DNA of 64,000 nt from Struthio camelus. Its lineage: Eukaryota > Chordata > Aves > Struthioniformes > Struthionidae. The notes beneath the pieces were generated by a model that saw nothing but the letters and a program-made list of their open reading frames with translations, did not search any database and was not told the DNA's origin. Position numbers and translations under genes: made by a program. Of this stretch, positions 45,660-57,860 are shown piece after piece (the first letter of the stretch is position 1; the number at the start of each line of letters is the position of its first letter). The stretch lies in contig NC_090964.1 of NCBI RefSeq assembly GCF_040807025.1, positions 10,316,214 to 10,380,213 of the forward strand. Reading direction: 5' to 3'.

Positions 45660-45900
45660 TTCCACTGCTGTGTTTTCTTTTATTTTATTATCATTTTTTC
45701 CTGGAGAATAAATTGCTATGGCAACTTATGCAATAGCTGAGCTCCTGGGAAACTGGCTCCAAGTGAAACTTGCCACTCATCGTCTGACAATGTTAATCTG
45801 CTGGATTTACATAGTAATTAATGTCAAGAGGCAATCTACAATTTAAGCAATCAGAGTTTCTGTGCACAAAGTCAGACTCTGCAGACAGCAATTTATAACG
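45660..45900. promoter_or_regulatory. AT-rich island with RFX X-box
   Basis: At 45713-45725 the sequence TTGCTATGGCAAC is a near-perfect X-box (minus strand GTTGCCATAGCAA). It is followed by AGTAATTAATG and CAATTTAAGC motifs. This is one of the most enhancer-like stretches in the window. Confidence 0.4.
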
Positions 45901-46939
45901 CTATGTAAGAAAGGAACTTAACCCCTTGGAGCCCCTCTGCCGGGAGCGGAAGGGCCCCGCACGCAGCCTTTGCAGACCCTGGCACTGATGCGATGGATGC
46001 AAAAATCCCTAAAACTCCCCAAGCATCTGCACTGCTGCTGCTTGCCCAGGTCCAGGCTCTTCCAGGCTCATCAGCACCTTCGTCTCCCTCCATGCGTCTT
46101 CCTCCTGCCCCGGCACAGGTCCTCTCCGTCAGCACCACCGGCGGGGGCGCAGCTCAGAGCTTTTCATGGCAGTGGTAATTGCAGCTCGCACGACTTCCAA
46201 GGCCTTCAGCTCTTAAATTCTGGCTAATTCCTCTTTGCTCCTGAATTTCATCAGCTATTCTGTGAGCCTCTGAACAGAAAACTCCTGTTCAGGTCTGGCC
46301 TTTGCTGCCTGCTAAGAGGCGTTCTGCATTTTTGCCTGATATAATCATTAACTTAGCAAATTGCAGGATACATTTTTAACAAGGCTTCCATTAACCCCCT
46401 GCTGTTACCTCTGAATTCACACTTTCCTCCCCCTTTGAAGCACTCAGAATAAAAAATTCCAGGGTTTTGAGCTGGAAATGACCTTCGCCAGCACACGCCA
46501 GCCCCAGAGAAGCCTGGCTCTCGCTGCCCCTCCAGAGCCTGCTCCTTCTGCTTTCAGACTCAGCCGTTCCCGTCCCCTCCGGGCATTTTACGCCTGCTCC
46601 CAGCTCTGCAAGGGAGGCTGCAGTCAGAGTGAGGATTTCCAGGAGAAACACTTTGTTCAGCGCTGGGCACGCGTGGCCCGTGCCCCTGGAGAGCCCCGTG
46701 CTGCCCGGCCACCGGCGCTCGCTTTGCGCCCTCTCCTTGGCCCCGCTGCCCCTGCGCTGGGATGTGTTTTGGCATCTGCCTCCTGGGAAACGCTGCAAAT
46801 CTCTGCATTAAGCTGCTCCTGAAATCTTCTCTGTAAAGAATAAAGCTCAGTTGAATCCCAGCATCCTTTTTTCCTCCTTCCTTTTGGCTGATGCCAAAAA
46901 ACTTCTGAGGAGGAAAAAAAAATGTAATTGATTTCTTCT

Positions 46940-47100
46940 GTATTAACAAGTCAATCACTAGGGTGTTTTTTTTTTTTTTTAATGACTCATAAGCAAGCTT
47001 GACGTGTCTGTTAATTAAATAGCCATCCTCATTTTAATCCACTGAAAGTTAATCATTTGGGGAATTAAAAGTTGTCAGCAATGAATACTTCATTATTATG
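46940..47100. promoter_or_regulatory. AT-rich island with TTAATTAA and AP-1 motif
   Basis: After a run of 15 T (46966-46980) come ATGACTCAT, CTGTTAATTAAATAG and several TTAAT cores. It is a candidate regulatory element; the T run may mark an old retroposon end instead. Confidence 0.3.
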
Positions 47101-47599
47101 AGCGCTTGCCTGCCCTTGCTGGCCGGCGCGCCGTCCAGGAGCAGCACGCGGCCTCCGCGGGCCAGGATCTCTGAGCTGGGGACCTGCCGGCTGTACCTTA
47201 CATCAGTGGTAATTTCCACTTCTCTCCCCAGCTCTGCAGCCACAGCTGGCCCTCGGGGAATGCTCTGGCGTCTGCAGAGCATCGTTCCTCCGGGTGGTGT
47301 TTAGGAAGCATTGCAAAATTGTGCAGCCTGTCCCTGTGGTCCGGGGATGACTGGGTGCCTCAGCTGCTCCAGGAGCAAAGCACAAGGGTAATTTCCATGG
47401 CACCACCGCCTGCCAGTGCCAAGCAGGATGCCAAAAAGCAGACTCCCAAAATCTGCCAGGAACAACCGACTTTCATCCCTAATTTCTACTGTTACTGGCC
47501 CTTCTGTTTGAGCGAGGGTTCAAAAGTCTTGCAATTCAGTGTGCCAGCAGCATCCCTTCCTGTGCTGCTTTGTGATTAGAGTCCCATCATTTTTCCCTG

Positions 47600-48060
47600 T
47601 GTGGATAAAAAAATCTGAACGCAAAACAGGAAAAGACAGCACAACTCAGAAAAACCTTAATATCCACCTGCCCAAGAATGCATTGCAGCCTGGCACCTTG
47701 CTAACCCACTTGCAATAGGAGAGGAGTAATCGGCAAGAGACGTATTGCCTGGTAATAGCGTGTTCGGGTCAGGGGCTTCTACACAGCAATTAAGAGAGTT
47801 AATAGAGCTCCTGGTTTAAAGCCTGATTCATAACATTGCGGTGCCTTTTGCCCATAGAGCCACGTTAATCATCCAGACTTCCACGATGAAGCAATTCGTG
47901 AGAGGCTTGGTACCACATCAAGTGCTGGGGAGTGAAATGTGCCTAGGATAAGTTTGGCTTTGGTATAATTGGACTGCACTTTAAAGTGGTAGCTATAATT
48001 ACAAAATAAATATATAAAGGATACATATTACATCAGTGAACATGAACAATTTTGGTGTCA
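47600..48060. promoter_or_regulatory. AT-rich island with 12-bp palindrome
   Basis: The perfect palindrome CACTTTAAAGTG is at 47977-47988, flanked by GGTATAATTGG and CTATAATTAC. No ORF of note is present. Confidence 0.35.
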
Positions 48061-48229
48061 CTTAAACATTTGTTCAGGGTAAAAGAGGGAGTAGAATTTG
48101 TCCTCTTCAGGTTATACTATTCTTTTCTCATTTTTCATATGAGCTTAGGGGGTGACAGGCTGTTTCCAGGTTTAACTGAGGCAGCCCTGCTGAAGCTGGC
48201 AGCGCTGAGCCCCGCTCAGCAACCAGCCC

Positions 48230-48560
48230 CCTGCTTTTGATGCATTTCTAACGTGGAGGATCCATTTTCCACCTGCAGTTAGCCCATTGTAAGGGACTCT
48301 ATGGGAATTAGCCACAAAACTAGGTTCTTTCATAGTTAAATACTACGGCAAAGACCTAGCATTTGCGCCCACGATAAACTGCACAGCATATTGCAAAGCC
48401 AAGTCTAAGCTAAGGCTTCATTTAGCTGCTGTTTGTGTGTGCTGATGGTCATGAGGGCTCGAAAATCTGAAATAAAGCACCTTCATTTTTGGAAATACTG
48501 TTACCAGATTCACAGGAGCTGTCCATTTGTTGCATGAATATTGACTCGCTAGCATCTCCC
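48230..48560. promoter_or_regulatory. moderately AT-rich non-coding block, CNE-like
   Basis: About 330 bp of evenly complex, non-repetitive sequence without an ORF contains CATTTGCG, ATATTGCAAAG and CCATTTGTTGCATGAATATT. Such composition is typical of conserved non-coding elements; untested. Confidence 0.3.
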
Positions 48561-49739
48561 GGAGCAGAGCCGTGCTGCTCCCTGGAGCAGGGCACTTCAC
48601 GCACTCCTGACTCCGCGATGCAGATCTGCGCCTATTGACCAGGAGCTGTCACTTAAACGTTATTGACAGCTGCAACACAGCCTTCAAATAACTGCTGCCT
48701 TTTCATCCCCTTCATTGTATTTTCCCTCCTGCCTGCCTTTTATATTTGATAGCGCTGACATCTGTGTCAGCAGTTCCTGAGATCTTGAACAAGCACTGTT
48801 TTTATTGTTAGAAGTAAAGAGAATAAAATAAGATAAAACACACTAGTGAGCTGCCCGCCGTGTAGTTATTTGGTGTGCTGGCCCAAGCCGGGATGGAGAC
48901 GTTCGCTAGCCGGCTGGTGGCACCAAGCCCGTGCGGATGCCGGGCGGCGCAGCGCCTGCACCGCGGCCGAGCCCGACACGGCAGATGGCAGCAGCACCCC
49001 GCGCTCGCCGCCGGCCGCACGCTCATCCCGGCCGCGCTGCAAGCCGCCCCGGCTGCCGCTCGCTCGGCAGCTGCCCCGGCTCCTGGGGCGCAGAGCCCGC
49101 TCTGGTTGCAGGATTGCTGCGTCTGCACCCGCACGGGCTTCCCGGCGTTCAGGGGGTCTCCGGGAGCCCTGTCCTCGCCCCGCCGTGCTCCTGCATCCTC
49201 CGGCCCGCGGGGGTTAACAAACTATGCTCATTTTTTTAAGAGTTTGGTGCCTCTGCCCAGGTTCTCCTTTGAGTATCACCTCACTTAATCCCGATGAAGC
49301 CACTACAATTTAATTTACTGGCTCAGTGCACACACCCCACGCGCGCCCACGTGAACGGGGCCGGGAGCTGAATGACGGGACATCACAGGGAGCCGCTGCC
49401 TCTCGGCCCGCTAATCCTGCGGGGTCACCCACGCAATGCAACTAGCGGGGTGTTATCGGGGTATTAACGGCGCTGGGGCGGGCGTGCTCCCGCAGCCGCT
49501 GCTGCCGCGCGAGGACAGATCGGCCCCGTCCCGCGGCGCTCAGCGGTGCTGCGCTCCCCGCCACCGGCCCCTCCTGACCCGGCCCTGCTGCTCCCCTGCT
49601 TTCCCAACGGCTCGTTCAGCCCTGGGCGCTGGTTTCGCAGATTCCCTGCTTCTCCCACCGTCGTATTTAACTGAGTAATGAGTTCAAAGAGGGCAAGGAG
49701 GGCAATTCTGGCGGCGAACACAAAGGATGCCGTTGTGCG

Positions 49740-49860
49740 TTGCTGCGTGCATGGCATTAATCATTTGGTGACGTGCTGGCTAAGGCCTGGTGCGCGATAA
49801 CGAGAGGTAATTAGTTGCAAAAATTAAGAGGTGGGCAGATTGCCAATTGTTTATGGGCGC
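49740..49860. promoter_or_regulatory. AT-rich island beside a CpG island
   Basis: GCATTAATCATTTGG, GGTAATTAGTTGC and CCAATTGTTTATGG (SOX-like) are packed into 110 bp. It abuts a strong CpG-rich block at 49.86-50.55 kb. Confidence 0.35.
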
Positions 49861-50560
49861 AGCGGCGATGCGGGCCGCCAGGAGACCGCGCTCTCCCTCC
49901 TCTGCGGGATCAAAGCTTGTTTTGAAGCATCTGATCCAATTACGGCACCAAAGGCTGCGCCGGCCCCAGCCGCGGGGCGCCCGGCGGGAAGGGGCGCCCG
50001 CGCCCCAGGACGCCCTGCTGCTTGCGCCCGCCTCGACCCTCCGGCCCGAGCGCTGGGGACGCCCCTCTTCCGCCCCGCCAGCCCCGGCGCGGCGGGCGCA
50101 CGCTCACCCAGCCGCGCTGCCGGGCCACCCCGACGTCGGCCCCCGCGCCGGACCCGGGCGCGAGCGCAGCCAGCGGGAATTGCCCACGAAGTATTTCTCT
50201 TTCCTGCAAGAGCTCCTTCGGCTCCGTTTCCAGCCCGGCGTTTCTAGCTGGGCTGCCCACGGCTCCGACGAGCTCGCAGCCATCGGCCGCCGGGGCAGAA
50301 GCCTTCGCCGGCCTCTCCAAAGCAGCTGGCCGGGGCCGGCAGCGCCGCGGGAGGGAGCGGAGCGAGGGGCCCCCTGGCGCAGCGGGTGCCAGCCCCCCGT
50401 GCCCCCCTCCCGCCGCTCGTCCCCAGCGGGGAGCCGCGAGCCTCAGCCCGTCCCTTTCTGCTCTGCCTCGTGGAAGAGAGATGCAAACGCCTGCGGAAAG
50501 CGTTCCCCCCGCGCTGCCGCAGCCTCCCTTCCCTCCTGGGTGCCACATGCGCCTCCAGGC
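49861..50560. other. CpG-rich block without a recognised exon
   Basis: CpG density is island-like. Long frames on both strands (up to 241 codons) lack protein-like composition. It could be an orphan CpG island or the promoter of a non-coding transcript. Confidence 0.4.
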
Positions 50561-53500
50561 TCCTTCACCTGAATCCTGCTCAGATGCCACCAGCCCAAGA
50601 CAGCCCTTGAGATGCTGCTCCCGCTATTAACCATCCTGGGAGTCCCCGGGCCCATCCCCACTCATCAGGCTGCAGCCAGCGCCCCTGTGGCAGAGCGGGA
50701 AGGAGAGGGAGGGAGCCACAGGCAGCTGCACACGTACCCATGGGAAATGCGGTGCTAATGAGCTCCAAGATTTAAGGGTCTTCCCTCCCACCCTGCCAAG
50801 ATGCTCCAGTAGCTGCTGCAGCAGCACATATGTGTGAAGAAAGCTGGCGAGCGCGTGCTCAAAGCAAGGCGCCCTCCCCTGCTCGCTGCCGCGGAGAGTT
50901 TGCTCCCCTTCCCAGCTCGGGGCAGCAGCAACGTCCCTTTGCGCTCCCAGATACCCGCGGCAGGTCGCACCAAGCGTGCAAAGGCAGAGGAAGCCCCCGA
51001 TCGGTGCAGAGCTCCGGGGAGCAGCTGCTGCTCTCAAATCCTCCCTGGCTCAAAAGCAGGATGCAGCGCCCGCGATGGCCCTCCCTGAAACCACGGCCTC
51101 TCTGGAGCATGTTCAGCTTCTCCAGGCAAGGGGGAACACATGGAAGAAATGCATTTTGCTTATCTGGGGTGACACCAGCAGCCTGGTCTCCCCAGAGCCT
51201 GTCTCCACCAACAGCAGCTCTGGATGAGACAGGCTGGTCGCTTCAACCATCCCCATTTTTGCAGAGATTTCCCACCTGGTGACAGTGATGCAAGGAGATC
51301 CCCGCGACGGCTCCTGGACTGGCTGCAGCCAGCTTAGCGCAGACGGCGTAAACCACCACGGGCCAGAGGAAACCACAGCCTGGGTCACAGGGACCGGTGA
51401 GCGGTGATGGCTCGCAGAAAGTCGTGTTTTGGCTAACCCGCTCGCTGCCTGAGCCTGGCTCCGCTCACATCAGCACACACAGCCATGCAGTGTCACACCA
51501 CCAGCAGAGACCTCTCCTCGCTTTTACTCACCTCTGAAGCAATAGCCACAGGGAATAGTAGATATGTTTTTCCCTGTAGTTACAACTGATGAGGGTAGAA
51601 AATATCAGCTGCCACACGGAGAGGAGTGCAGAGGCCAACTCCATTAAAGCTGCTGGAACTGGTATATTTGACACAAAAGCTGCTATAACTTATAGTTGGA
51701 GTATGAATAATAGAGCTCTGCACTCAGATCCACAAGTGAAATATATCTGATTGTTATATTGCCTTCTGCACGGAAACACAAGCTGAAATCAAGTCCTCGT
51801 GCGGCCGGAGAGCCGGCAGAGACGCCTGGGAAAGCCGCGGCTGTGATGCTCTCCTCCCCTGCTCGGAGCCGCGTGGAGCCGCGGGGCAGCTCCTGCCTTT
51901 GGATGAACAGGTACCAGGTCCCATCACGGAGCCTTTGAACCTGTGAGTGACTGCTGTGTCCTAAGTAAATTTGCACATCATTAAAAATAATAGCTATGCT
52001 GGAGCTGGCAAAGATTTAGGAGGAGCAAAGATGGCAGCAAGATACTGTTCTGCCCCAGTGTCCTGGGGGCCGAGGAGGAGGGTTAACTCTGAACGGCTGT
52101 GCACCCCGGAAAGCAGCCGGGCTGGTTGGCCGGGATCCCCCTTCTGGGTCCCCTGAACGTGCTGCAGGTCAGCGAGGCTGCAGACGCATCCTGGTAGATG
52201 CTCCCCATGTGCATCTTATGCCTCTGTACAGGAGAGGACCAACCCTTACCCAGTTCCTTGGGAGTAAAACCAGCACAACTAGGAGTGAGATCAGGGACAG
52301 CTTCTGCATGTATTTAAGTTCATTTAAAATGTTGAGCTAGAATAAAATTACAGAGCCACCAGCACAGCGGGGGTGCTGATAGCCGGGAAGTGGAAAAATC
52401 CATGTTTGGAAGGGAGGACGCTGAGCTGCTGAGCACTGTTTCAAGCTGCACAACCACAGAAAGAGGGAAAGAGAGGAAGAAAGTTGCAACTGCAGGTACC
52501 CAGGAGCAAGCCTGCTCCTTGGCTGCCGTCCGCACCCCAGGCCCTGTGCATGCAGGTAACCTGATGTCCTGCAGAAGCGTTAAGCAGGAGGTCAGCAGCT
52601 GCTTCCACCCCCAGCCTCACATATCTCTGAATTACGGGGCTTAGCATGGGGAATTGATGAGATTAGCAAATGTGCGACTGCTTGAAGGAACTTAATTAAC
52701 AGACACTCAGGTCTGGCCACATCTCATAACTGGAGCATAACAGGGACCTCAAGTAACGTCCCATGGGAGAGAAGTTCATCAGTAAGGAGCGGGGGGAAGG
52801 GAGATGCAGGAGGTCACCAGAATTAGCATTGGGAGTATTGGATTTTCCAGGATTAGCCAGTATGCTCGGGATAGCAGAGGAGTTCCCAGCTAATCCAGTC
52901 ATTACAGAGGTACTTAAAGAGAGCTTACCGGATTTGGGCTGTCAGTGGATTTCGTGACACCACAGAGCAGTCGCGCAGCGGCTGCCGCAGAGCCTCGCTG
53001 TCTTGGCAAAGCGATCCCCCTCCGCACGCGCACGGCCAGGGCCAGGACTAGTGCTGCGAGCAGCAGCAGCACGAGGAAACGCATCTGGAAGAAAGTTAGA
53101 CGGGAGCAGGATTAGGCTAAACTGGTTCCAGCATGAGGCACCAAGGGGTCGGACTGATTGTAATTAGCCCTCCTGGGTCTCGCAGCGGAAACGTGCTCCC
53201 CAGCCCTGGACGGAGCGCAGCCGGGCTGCTCCTGCCAGCGCGCTCAGGCCCGGCCGGGTGGGGAGCGGAGAGCCCACAGGGCGCAGGGGCTGCTCAAGAG
53301 ACTGCGGTAAAACACTGCTGTTTTGATGTGAAATTTGGGTTTCAGTGGAACAAAAGTGTCTGCTGCAGAGAAAAGCAGATCTTTCACTGAAAGTCCTGAC
53401 TATCTGAAAGCCTAAGTGTCTTTAATGGTTTCGGCTGAAAAGCTGAAGGTACTGTTTCAGAAATGCTGTTGTGGCAGAGTTCTCGCTTGAGGGTTTTCTG

Positions 53501-54990
53501 TGTTTTTGCCTCCCGTTTTGCACTGTGGCCAGGGGCCTGCCGGAGCCCTCCGGAGAGCAGGGAGCGGGCTGCGGAGGGGAAGGGGCCGTAGGAGGCAGCG
53601 CTCTCACTGCCCCGAGGAGCACTGAAGCCCCATTTCGGAATAAAATATTATTGCTTTTAAGGAGAGTATTTTGCATTTCGATTTTTTTCTGAAAATTCAA
53701 CAGGAAGCAGCCAGAATTCTGACCGAGTCCGAGGGGATCTTTACACCGTCCTCAGACACGGTTCTGCTGGAGAACGGTCCCCGAACCCTTCTCTCCCCTG
53801 CGGCGACGTGCGCTGGCAGCCGCCCAAGCCTGCTTGCACCTGCAGACCAAACCCGCCTCCCTGGCTCTCGCCTCCTGCTCCGACACGGGAATCGGAGCTG
53901 CAGATCAGCGCGAGCTTTTACCAGCTTTCTGGCCGGGTCCCCGCAGGGCAGCCGCAGACAAGCTGGCGGAGGCAGGCGCGGGGCCGCGCTTTGTCCGGCC
54001 GGCCGGACCCCGGGCGCGGGCAGCGGCGCCGGAGGGCCGCCCAGGGCCGGGCTGCTGGCACTGCTGCACGGCCCCTTCCATCATTTCATCACCGTGCCGG
54101 TTTTTATAGCGAGAGACAGGGCTTATCCATCTTGTAAAATGCCTTTGTCAGAGGAGCCAGGGAAGGCATTACGAGGTGTAAAGGATGGCATCTGAAAGGA
54201 ACAGGCAAAGATAAAAAGCAGAGGATGGTTATTAACTATAGCAAGGAGTTCAGCCTTGAAACTTGCCCCCTCCACTTAGGCTGACGGCTCGTGCGCCTCG
54301 GAGCGCCCCAGCACAGCCGCGCGGGCCGGCCCTCGGGCAGTCCCTCCTCGCCCCGTCCCGCGCGGGCCGCGGGCGCAGGGAAGCGGGTGGCCCGGGGCCG
54401 TGCCCGCCGTGCCCGTGCCCCTTTCCCCGCCCGGCAAGGGCACGTCGTTAGGTTCAGCTACAGATTCTCATTAGTTTCTGCTCGCTCTGCCGCCTTATTG
54501 ATTTCTTCTCAACCTCTTCATTACCAGGCCCATCACATTTTGGAGGCTCACTGCCTCCAAACTGCTTCCCCCCCCCCCCCGAAAAGGATGAAACCTCCAG
54601 GCACAAGATGTTCCCCACTAAAGCAGTGCACAAGGGGAAGAAACTTTGCCATTAACGCGGCACGACCCTGCAGGGACAGCCGGGGAGCAGGGGCCCTTCG
54701 CACCGTCGGGCAGGACGGGCGGACGGAGGCTGCCCACGACCTGCTGCAGCTACCAGCTGGCAGAAAGCAGTTCTGCCAACAGATCCTGCAATGTGCAGCT
54801 GTAATTTTCCTGCTGCTACAGGCAGGGAGGTCAGTAGGCAGTAGCCTTGGTTTTCAGTAAAAATACATTTTTTTCTAGCTCTCCTGGCTGCAGGGGAAGG
54901 TGAAACACAGCCAGAGTGCCCCTTAAAAGCTCTCAGTCCCAAAGGCAGAGAAAAACAAATTAGAGTTGTGTCAATGATTTTTTTCAGCTC
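50561..54990. other. intergenic, no gene seen
   Basis: Mixed composition, with an AT-rich patch at 51.54-51.75 kb, a CpG-rich block at 53.8-54.45 kb, and 13 C at 54568-54580. No exon or repeat family is recognised. Confidence 0.35.
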
Positions 54991-55200
54991 AGAAGCCAAC
55001 CTGAAAAATGTGGTATTTGGAGATGGCTTGAAATCTATTTTTAAGCAATATTAATTTCAGATCAACTCAGCATTAAAAAGGAACGCTGCGAGCAGGATGC
55101 CAATTCAGAACAAGATGAAATTGTTTGGCTGAAGTAGTTTGACAAATATGATACAATTAGACTTTTTCCACTTTATAAAACCATCACCTGGCAAATTTTC
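54991..55200. promoter_or_regulatory. AT-rich CNE-like block
   Basis: Non-repetitive AT-rich sequence with CAATATTAATTTC, GCCAATTCAG and ATACAATTAG. It lacks an ORF. Confidence 0.3.
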
Positions 55201-55659
55201 CCCTCTTTCCTAACGGCAGCGCTGTAAAGTCACAGCCGCTCTCGTTTTTACATTCTCTCTATCTGCAGGCACAGGCGGCCGAGGGCGCAGCTTTGCCCTC
55301 TTCCCCTTGCACGGCCTTTTACGGCCCAGGCCCTGCTGCCCATTCCAGCACCTGCTCAAGACCAGCACAAAGGAAAGAGCCAGGATTAAGTGGCCACACA
55401 GAGGCATTAGGTGGCCCCAGAAGGGGAACAGCACAGGCACCTGCGGGGTGAACGGTTCATTTCAATATTGCAAAGGACAACGAGGACAAGGCAGGGAGCA
55501 GGGTTTTATAAACATCTCTACGCTCTCGAGTTGCCGAGCGGTTTCGAGTTATTAGCCAGGTTTTTCCTGGACGGCGGTATGGAAAGAATGCATTCTTGCT
55601 GCACGGTGGGCCTACAAGGGCAATATTTGCCTAAACTTTGAGCACTGACAAATTTAACT

Positions 55660-56090
55660 CCTAGGCAAAGTCACCCCATTCCAGGTCTGTTTTTGAAAGA
55701 AGACAAATCTGTGAATCTGACAGATGTGAAATGACACACCAGACACTCGGCGGTAAATGGCACCAGGAATCCATCCTAAAGATGAGACAAGGGCCCAATA
55801 TTCAAAATAAGGAAGGAAACGTCGATGTTCGCGGTGATGCTGCTTTGTCAGCGACGGAGCGCGACGGGGGCTAGGCTCCTCGTATCGAAGCGTGACGGAT
55901 GGATGGTGTTTTACCCTACGCTGCTTCCAGCTTTCAAGGGAGGTGCGTCCATTGCCATGTTTTTTCCCTACGATGATGAACGCGCTTCAGTCCGGGAGCG
56001 CGATGGCTAGGCGATGTTGCTCATTACGGTGTACAAGCGCTATTAGCAGTGCAACAAATGAGATCGACTAATGCTTTTCATCACTATTGA
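55660..56090. promoter_or_regulatory. CpG-retaining block of ordinary GC content
   Basis: Between about 55820 and 56080 CpG dinucleotides are frequent (ACGTCGATG, AGCGACGGAGCGCGACG, CGTATCGAAGCGTGACGG) although GC content is near one half and A/T-rich words are mixed in. This is unlike the neighbouring DNA, where CpGs are either absent or part of GC-rich islands. Confidence 0.4.
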
Positions 56091-57519
56091 CCCCTGCCGC
56101 AGAGCTCCCCCTTTCGTGGCCTGGCAGCACCCACGTCCCCAGCGCCCATGCAGCCGGCTCCGGAGGCACCCACAGACCTGCCGCAGCATCCCAAAGGCAA
56201 GACAAAGGGCCAGGGCTTTAAACTGATGCTAAACTGTAAGAGGCATCTCACCTCCTGACGTGCTCCCAGCCCCCTCCACCCTCCTTCCTTCCAGGAAAAT
56301 TCTCCATGAGTAATTGCAAAATCCTCTGGTGCATCAAACACAGGATGCAATGTTATTAACTTGCCAGCCAAGAGCTGGCAGAAAAGCAATCATGGCTGTT
56401 TCTCCAAGACTGAGTCAGGGGATAATTGAGTTGAATGGAAAGGGATTGCTGCTCTTTGTCAGTTCAGAGATGATCTTCCAGTCCCTTCCATATTGATCTA
56501 ATTTCGGGTTATTCAAACAGACTTTTGAATTAAGAGATAGTTATTTAAAAAGACTCCAATGCTCTTTGAAAACCTTGGAAGATCTTTCTGTTTAAACATA
56601 ACTCTCCTCCTGGTCTCAGTGCTTAAGCTCTACGGTGCTTGTATGATGAATGCCTCAAAAACAGACTGCCCGAAAGAGCCACTGCGGGAAGACCGGCGCT
56701 CGTTGAAGGAAAGCTCACGCCGTAAAGCCCCCGATCTGCGCGCCGGGTGGCAGCAGCGCCGGCCCGCGAGCCGGCCACCTCGGCCGCCAGGGAGGGAGGC
56801 AGGCAGCCGGAGCAGGAAGCGCCCCGCTCGAGCTGAATCGAGTCGGTGGCTGCGGACCCGCAGTCTGCTCATCCACGGGACGGTGCCCGGCGCCGCTGCA
56901 GCCGAACGCACCCGAATCCTGAGGACGGAGAGTTTCCTGAAAGATCGCTGGGGTTTGTGTTACAGAGTACAATGCGCTGCGCCGACTGGCAGAAAATCAG
57001 CGCTGAAATATAGCCGACTTCACGCCCGCCCTTAAATAGCTGCTTTATGATAGTTTTAAGGTGGAATTATTTAAGGTCATGGGCGGTCAAAGTACACAAT
57101 GTAACAGTGCTGAAAATTGCTGCTTTTATCAACAGCCAAAAAATCATCGCCTTGCTCTCTCCTGGGGCGAGCAGCAGCTCCTCTCCCTTCGAGGGACACC
57201 CGCTGCTGCGCTCCCAGCGCCCAAAGCGGGCGCCGGGCACGAGGCTGCTTTGGGAGGAAATCCCCCCAGTCTGGGCCCACCTTGCGGACGGAGCCGCGTT
57301 CCCACCTCATCCCTCTGCCCACTGGTGTTTCCCATTTCCTAGGCTGTTGGCCCCATTTGAGCTGCTGTGCCCCCCAATGGCATTTCCTTCCAGGCATTTG
57401 TCTTCCTCCAAACTAGCTTATCCTAAACGGAAGAGAATCTGGGGTTCTTCAGCAATCACCTCCAGCCAAGCTCAGACACCAAATAAAATATTGCAACATT
57501 TGCAGTAAAATCGCAAGAG
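56091..57519. other. intergenic, no gene seen
   Basis: A 158-codon frame (56559-57035) crosses a GC-rich patch at 56.7-56.95 kb but has no recognisable domain or splice context. Confidence 0.35.
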
Positions 57520-57860
57520 ATGACAGTGCTGGAGGCTGGATTTTGGCCCATGCTTCACAGGAGCAAATATATCGGTTGGATGGAAACAATAATCTTATCA
57601 AAACACAGGCTTTGCTTCATAAATACATCCAGCCCTGAGTGAAATATGCTGCTGCAGAAGGAGGGAGAGCTGTCAGCAGAATATTTAGATTGATTAAGAT
57701 GCCAATAGCAGCAGGGCCACCGTCAGCTTTTACAAGCAGCACAAATAGCAACAGGTTCCAGTTTGTGCCATTGCAAATGAAAAGCCTTCAGCAACAATAC
57801 CTGAAAATGAAATCTGTTAAAGTGCTCTCTCCTTTTTCACTCATTAGCAGCAAATGCTCC
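57520..57860. promoter_or_regulatory. CNE-like block
   Basis: About 340 bp of balanced, non-repetitive sequence contain GGAAACAATAATC, TAGATTGATTAAG and CCATTGCAAATGAAAAG (an octamer-like ATGCAAAT variant). No protein signal is recognised. Confidence 0.3.

Noticed and set aside
46446-46530. Possible second CR1-like remnant
   Set aside because: GAGCTGGAAATGACCTT is only weakly similar to the CR1 3' end and lacks the following block.
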